Assembly (NCBI GenBank): GCA_023548195.1
Contig: JAJHZJ010000268.1
Location: 2,953,266-3,017,265 of the forward strand
Source: Bettongia penicillata ogilbyi
Taxonomy: Eukaryota; Chordata; Mammalia; Diprotodontia; Potoroidae
DNA: 64,000 bases
Direction: 5' to 3'
Shown here: piece by piece, positions 21,141 through 33,094 of the stretch
Position numbering within the stretch: position 1 is the stretch's first letter
Layout: every line of letters starts with the position of its first letter
The notes under the pieces: generated by a model
The model's database searches: none
What the model was told of the DNA's origin: nothing
Seen by the model: only the letters and a program-made list of their open reading frames with translations
Translations under genes and position numbers: made by a program

Positions 21141-21472
21141 GATTGTGGGCATAAAATATGGTATTAAAAAAAAACTGTTCATCTCCACCATTGCCTAGTA
21201 AAGTTCTAGGCACATTGTAAGTATTTGATACATTTTTAAAAATAATTGTTCATGGAATGAAGTACGTATGTTTAAATCTTTCATATAAATAAAATCTTTT
21301 ATATACACATCAAAATATATTTAATAGTTGCAATTCAATTTAATTTGGAGGGATTTTAATAAAAATTATTGTGATAAACAGTGATTACAATTTTGGAAAA
21401 ATTGGCTATGAATGCCTACCCTGATAATTAAAAACACAAATATAACCTAATGTGAAATAAAATTGTTGAAGG

Positions 21473-23977
21473 AGGGGCAGAGCCAAGATGGTGCGACAAA
21501 AGCAGGGACTTGCTAGAACGCTCCATCCAAATGCAGTCAAATACCTGTAAAAAATGACCCTAAACAAATTCTGTACCTGCAGAACCCAAAGAATGAAGGA
21601 ATCAGACAGCCTGGAAGGTTGATGGTAAGTGGCAATTATGCTGCACTAGGAGCAGACCGCAGCCCAATGTGACTTGCTCTGGCACAGATAGGATCTGAGT
21701 ACACCTCAGAGGACTGAATCACTGGCACCTGTAGTGAATTTCAGACCTCACAACCCCAAAACACCAAGGACAAATTTGAAAGTCAGTAGAAAAAACCTGT
21801 TGGACCTGTGTGAGACAGTAGTGTGGTCTGGCCTCAGACTCAAGGCAGTAAAGGGAGCGGAGGAGCCTGCAATCACAGTAGCAGCAGCAGTGGCTGTTTC
21901 TGGAAATCTAGACCCACAGATTGTGGGGGGATCGAGTGGCTGACAGTACACCCGCTCACCCCCACTGGAAGCAAAGAACTACCCGACAAAGAGCTTAAAA
22001 GTCAAATAGATGACTGGGGAAACAAGCAAAAATTGGAAAATGAATCAAACTATAGATTCATACTTTGGTGACAAGGAAGATCAAAATAAACATAAAAGAA
22101 GAAGAAAACAGTCAAAGCTCCTACATCCAAAGCCTCCAAGAAATATATGAATTGGTCTCAAGACATAGAAGAGCTCATAAAGGATTTTGAAAATCAAGTA
22201 AGAGAAGTAGAGGAAAAACTGGGGAGAGAAATAAGAGTGATGCAAGAAAATCATGAAAACTGAATCAATTGCTTGCTAAATGGGCCCCCTAAAATGCTGA
22301 AGATGACAATACTTTAAAAACTAGACTAACCCAAATAGCAAAAGAGATCCAAAAGGCCAATGAGAAGAAGAATACCTAAAAAACCAGAACTGGTCTAGTG
22401 GAAAAGGAGGTCCAAAAGCTCACTAAAGATTAGAATGGAGCAGATGGAAGCTAATAACTTTATGAAAAATCAAGAAAATATAAAACAAAACCAAAAGAAT
22501 GAAAAAAATAGCAATGTGAAATATTTTATTGGAAAAACAACTGATCTGGAAAATAGATCCAGGAGAGACAATTTAAAATCATGGGACTACCTGAAAGCCA
22601 GGATCAATAAAAGAGCCTAGACATCATCTTTCAGGAAATTATCAAGGAAAACTGCCCTGATACTCTAGAACCATGGCAAAGTAGTTACTGAAAGAATCCA
22701 CCTATCACTTCCTGAAAGAGATCTCAAAAAGACAACTCCTAGGAATTTTGCAGTCAAATTCCAGAGCTCCCAGGTCAAGGAGAAAATATTGTAAGCAACC
22801 AAAAAAGAAATAATTCAAGTATTGTGGAAACACAATCAGGATAACATAAGATGTAGCAGTTTCTACATTAAGGGATTGAGAGGTTTGGAATATGATATTC
22901 CAGAGGACAAAGGAGCTAGGATTAAAACCAAGAATCACCTACCCAGCAAAACTGAGTATAAAATTTCAGGTGGAAAATGGTCACTCAATGAAATAGACCA
23001 CTTTCAAGCATTCTTGATGAAAAGACCAGGGCTCTATAGAAAATTTGACTTTCAAACACAGGAATCAAGAGAAGCATGAAATGGTAAACAGGAAAGAGAA
23101 ATCATAAGGGACTTAGTAAATTTGCACTTTTTACATTCCTAAATGGAAAGATAATATTTCTAACCCTTGAGACTTTTCTCAGTATTAGGGTAGTTGTAGG
23201 GATTATATATATAGACAAAGGGCACAGGGTGAGTTGAATACGAAGGAATGATAGCTAAAAAAATAAAATTAATGGGTGAGAGAAGAATATTATGGAGAAA
23301 TTGAAGGGGGTAAATTATCTCTCACATAAAAGAGGCAAGAAAAAAGCTTTTTCAATGAGGTGGAAGATGGGGAGGAGAGAGAGATAGAGTGAACCTTGCT
23401 CTCATTGGATTTGACTTAAGGAGGGAATAATATGCACACTCAATTTGGTATGAAAGTCTATCTTACCCTACATGAAAGTAGGGGGGAAGGGGAAAAGCAG
23501 GGGTGGAAGGGAGGAGGGTGTAATTATTAGAAGCAAATACTTTTGAGGAAGGACAGTGTCAAGAGAGAATAGAATAAATGGAGGGCAGGATATGATGGAG
23601 GGAAATACAGTCTTTCAAAATATGACTGGATATGAAAGTGTTTTGTATGACTACATATGTATAATCTATATAAAATTGCTTGCCTTCTCAATGGGAGTGG
23701 CTGGAGAGGAAGGAAGGGAGAGAAGTTGGGACTCAAAGTTTTATAAACAAATGTTAAAAATTGTTTTTTACACGCAACTGGGAAATAAGACATACAGGCA
23801 ATATATATAGGGGTGTGATAGAAGGGAGGGTAGATTGGTGGAAGGGGTAATCAGAATGCATGAGCAAGATGGGGAGAAAATTTGGAACTCAAAATCTTGT
23901 GAAAGTTAATGTTGAAAACTAAAATTAATCAATTTAAAAAAACCAATAAAATAAAAAATAAAATTTTTGAAAATAAA
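21473..23977 (+). mobile_element. Half-L1 (HAL1): 5' UTR, ORF1 relic, 3' UTR, no ORF2
   Basis: The L1-type 5' end is GGGGCAGAGCCAAGATGG. An ORF1 relic follows (about 22.0-23.08 kb). Its longest frame, 22822-23079, ends in GARIKTKNHLPSKTEYKISG and FQAFLMKRPGLYRKFDFQ, corresponding to the ORF1p C-terminal domain. A G-rich 3' UTR with GAAAATTTGGAACTCAAAAT and an A-rich tail follows directly. No endonuclease or RT coding intervenes. Flanks AAAATTGTTGAAGG (21459-21472) and AAAATTTTTGAAAGG (23978-23992) look like a target duplication. Frameshifts make it inactive. HAL1s are known L1-derived elements that need L1 ORF2 in trans. Confidence 0.8.
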
Positions 23978-23994
23978 AAAATTTTTGAAAGGGA

Positions 23995-24560
23995 CATAAA
24001 CTGAGTATATGTTTCTATTAAATATTCCAGTAATAAGAATGCTGGAAGATAGTGGGTAAAAAGGCAATCTAAGGTATAACAATTCATTCCCATCCCTAAT
24101 CATACCAAATAAATAATAAAACCACCTCTAAATGCAGGCAACAAAATGGTAGCAGACAATTTTTTAAAGCTACAACGAGGTAATTCTTACAGAAAGAAAA
24201 AGAATAATTGAATAGCATAGTTTTGAGGTGCTATCACCCCCAAGTAATCCTCTCTTGTAATTGCCCTGGGTCACACTGGCCTAGGGTAATCCTAAATCTT
24301 TCTTGGTACCTCTAATTTTAAATTTCTATTTTGCAAGTTCTTGGCAGGTAGCCAAGGGGAATTCTGTGACCCAATCAAACTGAAGCCTTGGTTCAGACCA
24401 GTCCAGAGGATTTAGAGGAAGGAAAGGAACAGCTTTAGAAAAGAGGAAAGAGGAAAGCAAGGATTTCTCCTTTCGCTGTTATTATTTGGCGCTGTTCTGG
24501 AAATGCTAATAATAGCAATCAGACAACAGAAACAAATTAAATTTAAGTTATAAATATAAC
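23995..24560. other. Unassigned stretch between HAL1 and an older L1
   Basis: No repeat or coding frame is recognised; about 24.2-24.45 kb is slightly more GC-rich. Confidence 0.4.
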
Positions 24561-24569
24561 AAAAAAGAA

Positions 24570-26166
24570 GCAAAACTGTTCATTGCTGATGTGATGTTTT
24601 ATTTAGAAAATCCTAGAGAATGTGCAAAGAAACTGAGACAATTAATGATCTCATTAAAGTAGCAGAATATAAAATGAGCACATTTATCCATGCCATATAA
24701 TTTTTAAGAAAAAAAATCTAAGGACTAAATAATATAAATAGAAATTCTACTCAAAATAACTACAAAATCCATATAATATATGAAAATGAATCTATTAAAG
24801 TATACTTGGGACTTCTATAGATAAATTTATAAATCATTCCTTAACTATTCCTTATTTAAGTCATCATACTACTGCAGGCATATTTAGTTCTCATTCCTGG
24901 ACCATGCCATTTATTTAGTTCTCATTCCTGGACCATGCCAATATTATTAAAATGACAACACTTTCTAGATTAATTTGCAGGTTGAATGCATCACTAATCA
25001 AGCTACTCAGAGAAATTATATATAGAACTAGACCTAAAATAACGAAATTAATTTGAATTAAAAATATATCCCAAATCTGAAAAGAGAAATAAAGGAAAAA
25101 GGTAGGAATAAAGGGAAAATAGCACTTCTACTCCCTAATGATAACATAATTAAGTGCAATCAAAATTATTGGATATTGGCTAAAATATTTTTAAAAGTAT
25201 ATCAGTGTAATAAACTTGTTAGGGAAAGATGAGAAACAACTGACCTTGATAACCTAGTGTTCAATAAATCCAATAATATAAACTACTTGAAGAACTTCTT
25301 ATTTGACAAAAAATTTCTGGGAAAATTTGAAAATACTATGCGGAGCTTACGTTTAAAGCTACATTTTGCACCATATTACCACAATAAATTCATCACCCCA
25401 AAGTGGCCTGAATATTAAAAGCCATATCATTTTAAAAGTTGGAACAGAACAAGATCCACTAACCTTCATAGCCATGCTTAGGGAGAGAGGTCATAACCAA
25501 AAAATAGACACAATCACAAAGGATAAAAGATTGCTTTGATTACAGAAATTTGAAGTTTTTTGCCCCCCACATCCAATAAATAGAAATGGGATGAGAAGGG
25601 ATCAGATTTAATGGGAGGAAGGGAATCTGCGTATTGAATGTTTTTGATGAGGTTCTGCTAGCCAAGATATACAGACAACTAATATGAGGAGGGAGACAAA
25701 AAAATCATTCACCAATGGACAAGTGCTCAAAGCCAAAAATAGACATATATATTTGTTCACATATAAATTTTAAAAAAAACTTTCAGCAACAAAATAAATG
25801 AAGATAAAATAAGAACAAAAATTTTCAAGTTGGAAAAGAAAAACAGCCCATTCCATATCAGAGCTAAAAGTATAATATCAAAGTTACATAGAGAATTGCC
25901 AGTAATATATGACCTCAAAAGTCATTCCCCAAAAGATTAAATGACAATGGGCACAAATAGTTTTCAATAGAATTACATACTATACATGAAAAATTGAAAA
26001 TGTATTACAGAAAACATTATGAAATGCAAAATGGATAATTTTGATTATATTAAGTTAAAATGCAGAAACAAAATCAATGTAACTAATATTAGAAGGAAAA
26101 CTGAAAGCTGGGAAGTGTCTCTGATAAAGACTTCATTTCTCAAATATATGGAGAACTGAGCAAATT
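24570..26166 (+). mobile_element. Old L1 ORF2 remnant (RT C-terminus onward)
   Basis: ATTAATGATCTCATTAAAGT with AGCAGAATATAAAATGAGC, then AGATTAATTTGCAGGTTGAA, GCATCACTAATCAAGCTACT and CACTTCTACTCCCTAATGAT, follows L1 ORF2 after the RT palm. GATTATATTAAGTTAAAATG and CATTTCTCAAATATATGGAG mark the C-terminal part. It carries many stops and a 31-bp tandem duplication at 24881-24940. A reversed MIR (26167-26355) separates this from the 3' end at 26.39 kb. Confidence 0.7.
24881..24940 (+). repeat. Exact tandem duplication, period 31
   Basis: A 28-29-base unit beginning TATTTAGTTCTCATTCCTGG occurs at 24881-24909 and 24912-24940 without a mismatch. The host L1 is old, so the duplication is much younger. 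Confidence 0.95.
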
Positions 26167-26355
26167 TATATCCTCACAACAACCCTAAGAGGTAGGTGGT
26201 ACTATTATCTTCATTCTACAGATGGAAAAAACTGAAATAAAAAGAGGCAAAGTGACTTGCCAGAGGCACATAGCTAGTAAGTTTCTGAGGCTGGATTTGA
26301 ACTCAGATCATCCTGACTAAAATTCCTGCACTCTAACCACTGTGCAACCCACTGG
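26167..26355 (-). mobile_element. MIR/CORE-SINE
   Basis: ATCCTCACAACAACCCTAAG, AGGTAGGTGGTACTATTATC, GACTTGCCAGAGGCACATAG and CTGGATTTGAACTCAGATCA, then a reversed head remnant. This is a good reversed MIR. Confidence 0.85.
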
Positions 26356-26600
26356 AGGAAAAAAAAGTGGTACTTATCAATTGGATAGAAAAATCATTAA
26401 ATGAATATTACTGTACATTAAGAAATAATGGATATGAAGATTATAGAAAAATGAGATTTGAATGAACTGATATGGAGTGAATTATCTTAATTAACTAAAC
26501 ATTATACAAAATGACTATAATAACATAAATGAAAGAATCAGGAAAAGGAAGTTGAGTTCTGAGTAACTGAATATCCAGCTGAAGAAGCAGTAATGGTGCC
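26356..26600 (+). mobile_element. L1 ORF2 3' end, continuation
   Basis: AATGAATATTACTGTACATT, AAGAAATAATGGATATGAAG, GAACTGATATGGAGTGAATT and ACAAAATGACTATAATAACA match the last ORF2 part of marsupial L1. Comparable text lies at 63.45-63.60 kb and 36.1 kb. Part of ORF2 between 26166 and here is missing. Confidence 0.65.
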
Positions 26601-26989
26601 AGAAAAGAGATTGTGAAACCTACTTCCCCTATCTTGGCAGAGAAATAAGGGAATACCAATGCAGAATGTAAAATAAATCATCAGATTCAGCCTCTACATT
26701 GGGCATCTTCTATTTTTTCTTTGTTACAGGAAACTCAAATCGATGGAGCTGCAGAGACTTTCCCAATTTCCTCTTACCATCAAAACTATGATGGAAAAAG
26801 GGATAGGGATCACTTATGTGATTTCTTTGGCATAGAGGTTTCTTAAATGAGGAGATGTTCTACCAAAATAGGTCAGCACCTTCATCACCACTACTAAACT
26901 TAAATAGCTGTCTAAAATATGGAGAAGTTAAGCCACTTTCTCAGCATAACACACTCAACGTGTTAGGGAAGGGATTTGCTAGCTTTATG

Positions 26990-27215
26990 TGGGCTGCCTC
27001 TCTATCCACTATGCCATGAGGCCTCTGCCTTCCATAAAATATATTTTTAAAATCAATAAATGTTACTGTTACTGTATGCAATATTATCTGGATTTTGCTC
27101 TTTTCACTTCATTATTTCTTGCAAGTCTTCCCATGTTTTTCTAAAATCACTGAGCTTATCAATTTCTTATAACATAGTAGTATTCTGTGATAATCATAGG
27201 GAGGGAAAAGGACAA
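26990..27215 (-). mobile_element. L1 3' end fragment
   Basis: GTTACTGTATGCAATATTAT, TTTTCACTTCATTATTTCTT and CATAGTAGTATTCTGTGATA are the reversed L1 ORF2 end. The same order is seen at 30.70-30.85 kb. Confidence 0.65.
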
Positions 27216-27219
27216 AATA

Positions 27220-28040
27220 AAAATAGGCATAATAATTTTGTTTTATATTTGAAAGGAATAGGAAGCCATGCAAAGTAGATTTGCAGTTTCATGTACAATC
27301 ATCTTTTTATTGTACTGTTATGCAAATGCTCATTTTATTCCATAAATTTAAAATAAAATTAATTAAAAAATAAAAAGTATTCTGATCATGAGAAATATTA
27401 GCTTATTCGTTAATCAAGTTCCTATTTACATTTCTACTGTCAACTCTAATTATTTAGTAGTTTGAACTAACATCCTTTACTAGTAGTTACTTTCAATAAT
27501 ATGTATATATTTCATATATATATATGCACACATATAATACACATGCATAAACATATATTTTGAAAATTTAAGTGTACTTGAATTCCAAATATTTTTAATT
27601 TCAAGATCAATAACTAGCAACATATACTAACCTTTTCCAACAGTCTGTCAAGAAAGACAAGTAGTGTGAACACTGGATTTGATAACTTCTGAAGTTCCTA
27701 TTCATTCTCCGAGAATCTATGCTTCTGAATATATGCATAGGTATGATCTCAGAAGGCACAGACCATGTACGTATCTTCTATTGAAACTCTATGTTTATAT
27801 TCATCACTTTCTTTTCCCTATATTGCTAATCATGTTTCAAAATTTCATATTTTTCTTTATCAAATTAAGCCATAGAAACAAGAAATAAACAAATATGATC
27901 CAAATGGAATATACTCCATTTAGTTACTCTCCCTGATAAGCATGATTCCTAGTAGGACACAAACAGACGTGTGCACACACATGGAAAATTCACTAGCAGT
28001 GAATAATGCACTTGTTTCTCCACAGCCCTACCATCACTGA
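27220..28040. other. AT-rich unassigned stretch
   Basis: It holds a TA-rich run (27495-27560). No gene or confident transposon seen. Confidence 0.4.
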
Positions 28041-28044
28041 GTTC

Positions 28045-28150
28045 ATAGGATCATAGATGGAGCATTGACAGGGATCTTAAAGGCCATCCAGTTCAACTTC
28101 ACATTTTATTGAGAGGAAAGTCAGACATGGAGAAATTAAGTGACTTGTTG
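28045..28150 (-). mobile_element. MIR-like SINE fragment
   Basis: AGGATCATAGATGGAGCATT, GGGATCTTAAAGGCCATCCA, GTTCAACTTCACATTTTATT and GAGAAATTAAGTGACTTG follow the reversed SINE middle and tail order. Confidence 0.65.
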
Positions 28151-28227
28151 GAGGAAAGAAACAAGTAGAATTTATTATATTACATTTGAAACTGAAGTAA
28201 AACTTGGAAGGCATCTAGTTCAACTTT

Positions 28228-28480
28228 AATGGGCAGCGTATGTGGTGCAGTAGATAGAGTGCCAGCCTTGAGTCAGGAAGTCCTGAGTTCAGATCCAGCC
28301 TCAGACACTTACCAGCTATATGACCATGGGCAAATCAGTTTAACGCTGTTTGTCTTTGTTTCCTCCTCTGCAAAATGAGCTAGAGAAGGAAATGGCAAAC
28401 CACTCTAGTATCTGTGCCAAAAAAGCCCCAACAACCCACAAATAGACTCAAAGAATGGAACCGAACCGAACAGCAAAAGT
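28228..28480 (+). mobile_element. tRNA-derived SINE, full head
   Basis: GGCAGCGTATGTGGTGCAGT, AGATAGAGTGCCAGCCTTGA, CCTGAGTTCAGATCCAGCC, CAGACACTTACCAGCTATAT, TCCTCCTCTGCAAAATGAGC and GAAGGAAATGGCAAACCACT, then an A/C-rich tail. A-box- and B-box-like words remain. It is a retroposed SINE and not a tRNA gene. Confidence 0.9.
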
Positions 28481-28519
28481 CCATTTTACAGGTAAGGAGA
28501 CTGAATTCCAGTAAGGGTA

Positions 28520-28800
28520 ATTGCTTTTGCCTTAATAAAGCACTAATTAACTTCCAACTCCTAGACCACCTCTATTCCTTTAATATGGAGCTCATTTCTG
28601 GCATGAAGCCTTTGCTGATCCCCCTCAAGTGATAGTGTTTTCCCTCCCAAACTACCTTACATTTAATTAGGTTATATAAATTTATATTCATTAACCTTAT
28701 AGTTGTGCTGTGTATATTTTTGTGTTGTTATCTTCTGTGTTGGAATGTAAACTTATTGTTAATAGGAATTGTCTTTATTCTTTCTATTCCTATCCACATT
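28520..28800 (+). mobile_element. L2 LINE 3' end
   Basis: CATGAAGCCTTTGCTGATCC, CCCTCAAGTGATAGTG, GTTGGAATGTAAACTTATTG and GGAATTGTCTTTATTC follow L2 3' order. Confidence 0.65.
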
Positions 28801-29514
28801 ATGTAGATGTGTATATATATAAAATACAGCCTTTATTTCACCCTACGGAAAATGCAAAACAAACCAAAAATACTCCCTAGAGCTTATAACTAGTCTAGAC
28901 AATTTTCCTTGTTGTCTTGAATAGTTACAGGAAATACAGTAGAAATTCTCTTCTGCCTAGAAAACTGGATCTTGGAGATCTTTCTGTTACACTGCTTCCT
29001 CCAGCTGCTGCCATCACTGGGGCATAGTGGTTTCCTGGGGAAGGGCTATTCGGAATGGCAGGCTTCCTTTTCCCTAGGTCCCAAAGTCTATCTTTTATTT
29101 TCCAGTATCCGGTCTCTGTCCATGTTCCTATCTCTCCCTTATTCCAGTTCTGACTCTGCTCAACTGAACCTTCTTTTCAAGGCCTACATTATGGGTCAGA
29201 TTCCCACTAATCAAGACTCAGTTATCCTAAAATGTCTTGAAAGGATCAATAATCCTTGATGGGGTGTTCGAGTCGTCCAAATACAGAACAAAGGTTTTTC
29301 CCATACCCCAGCAAAGGGATATTTTCAATCATCTCAATGCAGTGTGTTGTTGGAGAAGCTGACCCTTTACAGAGGGAAATACCTTTAAAACTACATCAAG
29401 AAAGACTTGATTCTTTAATTGAGCTTAATTCTTTAAGCTTACTGAGTTGACAGGGCCACTACTTCTGGTAATATCCTCTACCTAGGTAATGGGAATGATA
29501 TTCAAACATTAAGT

Positions 29515-29685
29515 AATCACTCATTTTATTCATTCATTTACCCAGTGAAAATTTGTTAAAACACCTGCTATGTACAAGGCCTAGTGATAGGCACTAGAAA
29601 TAATTCCCAATATCAATGGTATCTTACTACTGTCAAGGAATTGACAACCCACAGATAGTTACACAAATAACTTCAATACAAGGGA
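29515..29685 (-). mobile_element. L2 LINE 3' end
   Basis: The reversed tail has TTTATTCATTCATTTACCCA, CACCTGCTATGTACAAGGCC and GATAGGCACTAGAAATAA, then ATTGACAACCCACAGATAGT. Confidence 0.65.
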
Positions 29686-29984
29686 GTATGTGTGCCTCAG
29701 TAATTCCAAACAGTTAAAATATCCCTTAGATTCATGAGCTTTTGAGAACTTTTCAGTGCTCATGCAATATTTCAATAATCTTACTAATTTACATTACTTC
29801 CTATCCTTTCCTAGTTTGGCAGATTACTCAAAAAAAAAAAAATCTATTCTAATTTCCCTTTTAGGTTTTCCTGTCCTTTTCTTCACCTCTGTGACAATGA
29901 TTTTCCAAGACAGGCAGAATTCATTCCATTGTGGAAATTTAAGTACCCCCAGGTCTACTCTCTTGGCTCTTGCATTATTTTCTA

Positions 29985-30145
29985 ACAGTTTCTGTCTGTA
30001 TTTCTGTCCCTCATCTTTCTATTTCTCTGTCTTTGTCTCTCTGTTTCTTTGTTTCTCTCTGTCTCTCCTTCTATGCTTCTATTTCTTTTTTCATCTCTAT
30101 TTCTGTCTACTCTATTTCTTCTTCCTTTCCTGTCCTTCCCCTTAT
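29985..30145 (+). repeat. Pyrimidine-rich low-complexity tract
   Basis: Interrupted TTTCTGTC / TCTCTGTT units. Long open frames across it are low-complexity artefacts. Confidence 0.85.
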
Positions 30146-30194
30146 CACTCCATTCCAGTTCTTAGGTTTGCTCATTGCTCTTTTCATCATAGAC

Positions 30195-30312
30195 ACAGTG
30201 ACATAAGATGCTAGTCTAGAAATTATCTTGAACAAACCTCACATTTTATAGATGAGGAAACTGAAGTTCAGAGAGTTTGGGGACCTTGAATAAGGTCTCA
30301 CTGTTGGTTACT
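30195..30312 (-). mobile_element. MIR-like SINE fragment
   Basis: GATGCTAGTCTAGAAATTAT, CACATTTTATAGATGAGGAA, CTGAAGTTCAGAGAGTTTGG and TAAGGTCTCACTG are the reversed middle of a MIR-type SINE. Confidence 0.6.
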
Positions 30313-30319
30313 GGCAGAA

Positions 30320-30960
30320 CTGACCATACTGCATTGTTCCTTTTTTAAAAAAAATTATTCTAAACTTAAGAAATAAACAAGCATTTCCATAACATAATAG
30401 AACAGAAAAAATTGTGCATGAAATTGTAAATGTTATGTACAACTTGTTATTCTTTTTAAATATATAAAAAGTTAACATGTAATTTTCTTTTTTTCCTTTT
30501 ATTATTCTCTGTGTCCTAGAAATTACTAACATCAGACACAAATGTGTGTGTGTGTTTATACACACATATGCTAAAATCATTCTGTACATACTTCTATTTA
30601 TCAGATCTTTCTCTAGATGCTGATAGCATCTTTCTTCATAAGTCCTTTGTAGTTTATTTGAGTATCTGTAATAGTCACAATGACTTAATCCCTCAAAGTT
30701 CTTAAAACAATATCGTTGTTACTGTGTGCAATGTTCCCTTGTTTCATTCTTCATTATTTCATTCAAGTCTTTGTTTTTCTAAGATCATCGAACTCATCAT
30801 TTTTGTAGCACAGTAGCATTCCATAGTAATCACATACCACAACTGGCTCAGCCATTCCCCAATTGACAATCTAGTTCAGTGATCTTTCCATAATACATAC
30901 ATCTACCAATGTCTTTGTGTTGTATCTCTCCAGACATTTAGATAGTGAAGAGTAAGAAGA
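30320..30960 (-). mobile_element. L1 3' UTR and ORF2 end
   Basis: Reading the plus strand gives a reversed A-rich tail and 3' UTR. GTTACTGTGTGCAATGTTCC, TTCATTATTTCATTCAAGTC, CAGTAGCATTCCATAGTAAT, CACATACCACAACTGGCTCA and GCCATTCCCCAATTGACAAT follow. This is the reverse of the L1 ORF2 terminus. A short (TG)n run (30542-30556) lies in the UTR. Confidence 0.7.
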
Positions 30961-31169
30961 AAAACGCATGGATCCAGACCTAATTACCAGTTCAGTAACA
31001 TAAGATAATAACTAAAAAATGACAAAATAGAAAGCAACTTAGCACCATAGGTGATTTGGTTTGTAATGGACATTAGACAACTCTGTTAGCACAATATTTT
31101 GCATCAGTCAACTAATGTTGGATATTAGTCTGTTAAAGTAATTATAGCCCTATTGAATATGAACTGCAA

Positions 31170-31210
31170 TGCACACACACACATACACACACACATATAT
31201 GTATACACTC
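31170..31210 (+). repeat. (CA)n microsatellite
   Basis: Interrupted CA units lead into a TATGTATA run. Confidence 0.9.
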
Positions 31211-31214
31211 ATGT

Positions 31215-32080
31215 GTATTAAACCTGTTCTACGATTCCTATTGATATGTGATACTTTATAAATCTGAATCCATATACTTTGAATTATAAGTTCTAATTTT
31301 AGAACAGATCATTTTAAAATGTGAGGAATTATGAAGCTTTATTGACCTTAATGCCTTGGTAATGAGGATGTTGAGAACATGGAGGTATTCTTTCTTTTTT
31401 TTGTTTGTTTCTCTTGGATTTTTTTTTTTTTAGATTACCAGGCAACATATTCTGCCTAATAACTCTCATTTCCACAATGTCATTTCCTCAGCAGTCAGAA
31501 ATCAGAATAGGGAGAGACAAGATAGCATCTCTGCTTGTAGCTGATAACAGGAATAATCAAATGCCCATACTCTCTTGAGTATCTTTCCATCAGCCGCTCT
31601 GTTCTGGGAGGTGCTATCTCTTTGACAGTGTTCCGTGTTCCATCTCAGATTCCAATAATAACTGTAAAGTTTTATTAAATACATTTGAAAATGGAGACAC
31701 CTCTCACATACAGTGTGTCTGCAAGATAGCAAGCACTCTGGGGGTACTGCAGACAAATCATTAAGGCATTCTGCTTTAGAAACATTTCTCTCCACCCAAG
31801 GTAATAATGCTTAGCTTTCAAATCCAACTTAAAGAGGAAGGCATAGTATGTATTAGTAACAATATTTTTTGAAAGTCTACATTATGACATTATTGATTTT
31901 ATAAAATTGTTTGTAAATGGGGAGTTCAAGAGAATGCAAAAAAAGCCACTGAAAGTAGAATTTTAGTGTTTGCTCCGCATTTACTCATTTGGAACCCATA
32001 AAAAAAAATGAATTTCTTTTTGATCTCTGTGTCTGAAGTATTACATTTCTATAAAAACTGTTTTAAGTGATTTTTATGAA
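31215..32080. other. Low-repeat stretch, candidate conserved element at 31.43-31.83 kb
   Basis: No transposon is recognised. GATTACCAGGCAACATATTC, GATAACAGGAATAATCAAAT and CAAATCATTAAGGCATTCTG look like conserved non-coding sequence. A minus-strand frame at 31502-31795 is considered spurious. Confidence 0.3.
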
Positions 32081-32194
32081 ATAGAAGTCCAAGCCTAGAA
32101 AGGTCCTTAAAGGTCATTCAGTCAGGCTCGCTGGATGATGGATGATTCCCCTCTCTAACATTCCCATGGGGATATAATATGGTATTATGGAAAT

Positions 32195-32430
32195 AAAAAC
32201 AGTATCTGGCATTTATATAATGTTTTAAGGTTTCTAAAGCATTTTATATGCACTATCTCAATTGATATTAAATACAACCCTGTCAGGCATATATTATTGG
32301 TGACACTATCCTCATTTTATAGATGAGAGAACTAAGGCTTAGAGGGTTTAAATGAGTTGCTCATGGCCACATAGTTGATAAATGTCAGTGGTGAGATTTG
32401 AACACAGTTCTCTCATTATACCCAAAACAA
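32195..32430 (-). mobile_element. MIR/CORE-SINE, near full length
   Basis: TCTGGCATTTATATAATGTT, TTAAGGTTTCTAAAGCATTT, CACTATCTCAATTGATATTA, CTCATTTTATAGATGAGAGA, GCTCATGGCCACATAGTTGA and GTGAGATTTGAACACAGTTC follow the reversed order. Confidence 0.85.
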
Positions 32431-32489
32431 TGTTTTATTTTGATGTTCTTTTTCTCCTCCTATATCATACTTCCTCTCTACAGCAGAAA

Positions 32490-32640
32490 AAAAAAAACTG
32501 GATTCGTGTCTCAGCTCTGCTACTTATGAGGTAGGCTACTTCTTCTCTTGGTCTCAGCTTCCCTATCTATTAACTGAAAAGAATGATTTAGATGATCTCT
32601 AATATGTCCTTTTAGCCTCCAATAATTCTATAATTCCAAG
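32490..32640 (+). mobile_element. SINE with CR1/L3-like tail
   Basis: ACTGGATTCGTGTCTCAGCT, CTGCTACTTATGAGGTAGGC, TCAGCTTCCCTATCTATTAA, AATGATTTAGATGATCTCTA and AATTCTATAATTC. The tail class (tagatgatctctaa...tccagctc) recurs at 35.1, 41.5, 47.8, 51.2, 55.8, 56.2, 59.7 and 61.1 kb. Confidence 0.7.
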
Positions 32641-32959
32641 AAGGGGTCACCTAACCTCTCCCTGAAAACTTACAAATGATGCTAAAATACTACTTCACAA
32701 CACAGTTAATATTTTTGTTAATGATTTTTAATATTTTTTAATATTTCATAGTTTTTATATTTTCCTTGATGTTCCTTTGAAAGTTAAAGTTCCTTACTGT
32801 TAGAGACAAAAAAGATTGTAATAAATGTATATTGTTATTGTTACTGTTGGAAACTTAAAATCAAAACCCAATTGATCAAAATTTATATGATTCAGATCTA
32901 AAGAAACAGCCTTTCAGGGTTTTGTTTGTTTGTTTTTGTGTTATTTCATTTGCAGATTA

Positions 32960-33085
32960 TTAGAATTATCATGACTTTAGAGGTCATCTAACTTAATCAC
33001 TTCATTTTATGGCTAGGGAAAGTAAAGGTGGAGCCACTTAAGGATATATTCAAGGTTGCATAGGAAGTTAGCAGCAGGGAGCTAT
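32960..33085 (-). mobile_element. MIR-like SINE fragment
   Basis: TTTAGAGGTCATCTAACTTA, ATCACTTCATTTTATGGCTA and GGGAAAGTAAAGGTGGAGCC, then CAAGGTTGCATAGGAAGTTA, are reversed SINE words. Confidence 0.6.
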
Positions 33086-33094
33086 GCAAGCAAG

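Noticed and set aside
29756..30214. Plus-strand 152-residue frame
   Set aside because: Its length comes from a pyrimidine-rich low-complexity tract giving Leu/Ser/Phe runs.
31502..31795. Minus-strand 97-residue frame with a CRHTVCERCL segment resembling half of a RING finger
   Set aside because: The other metal-binding pairs are missing, there are no splice or start-context signals, and the DNA looks like non-coding sequence.
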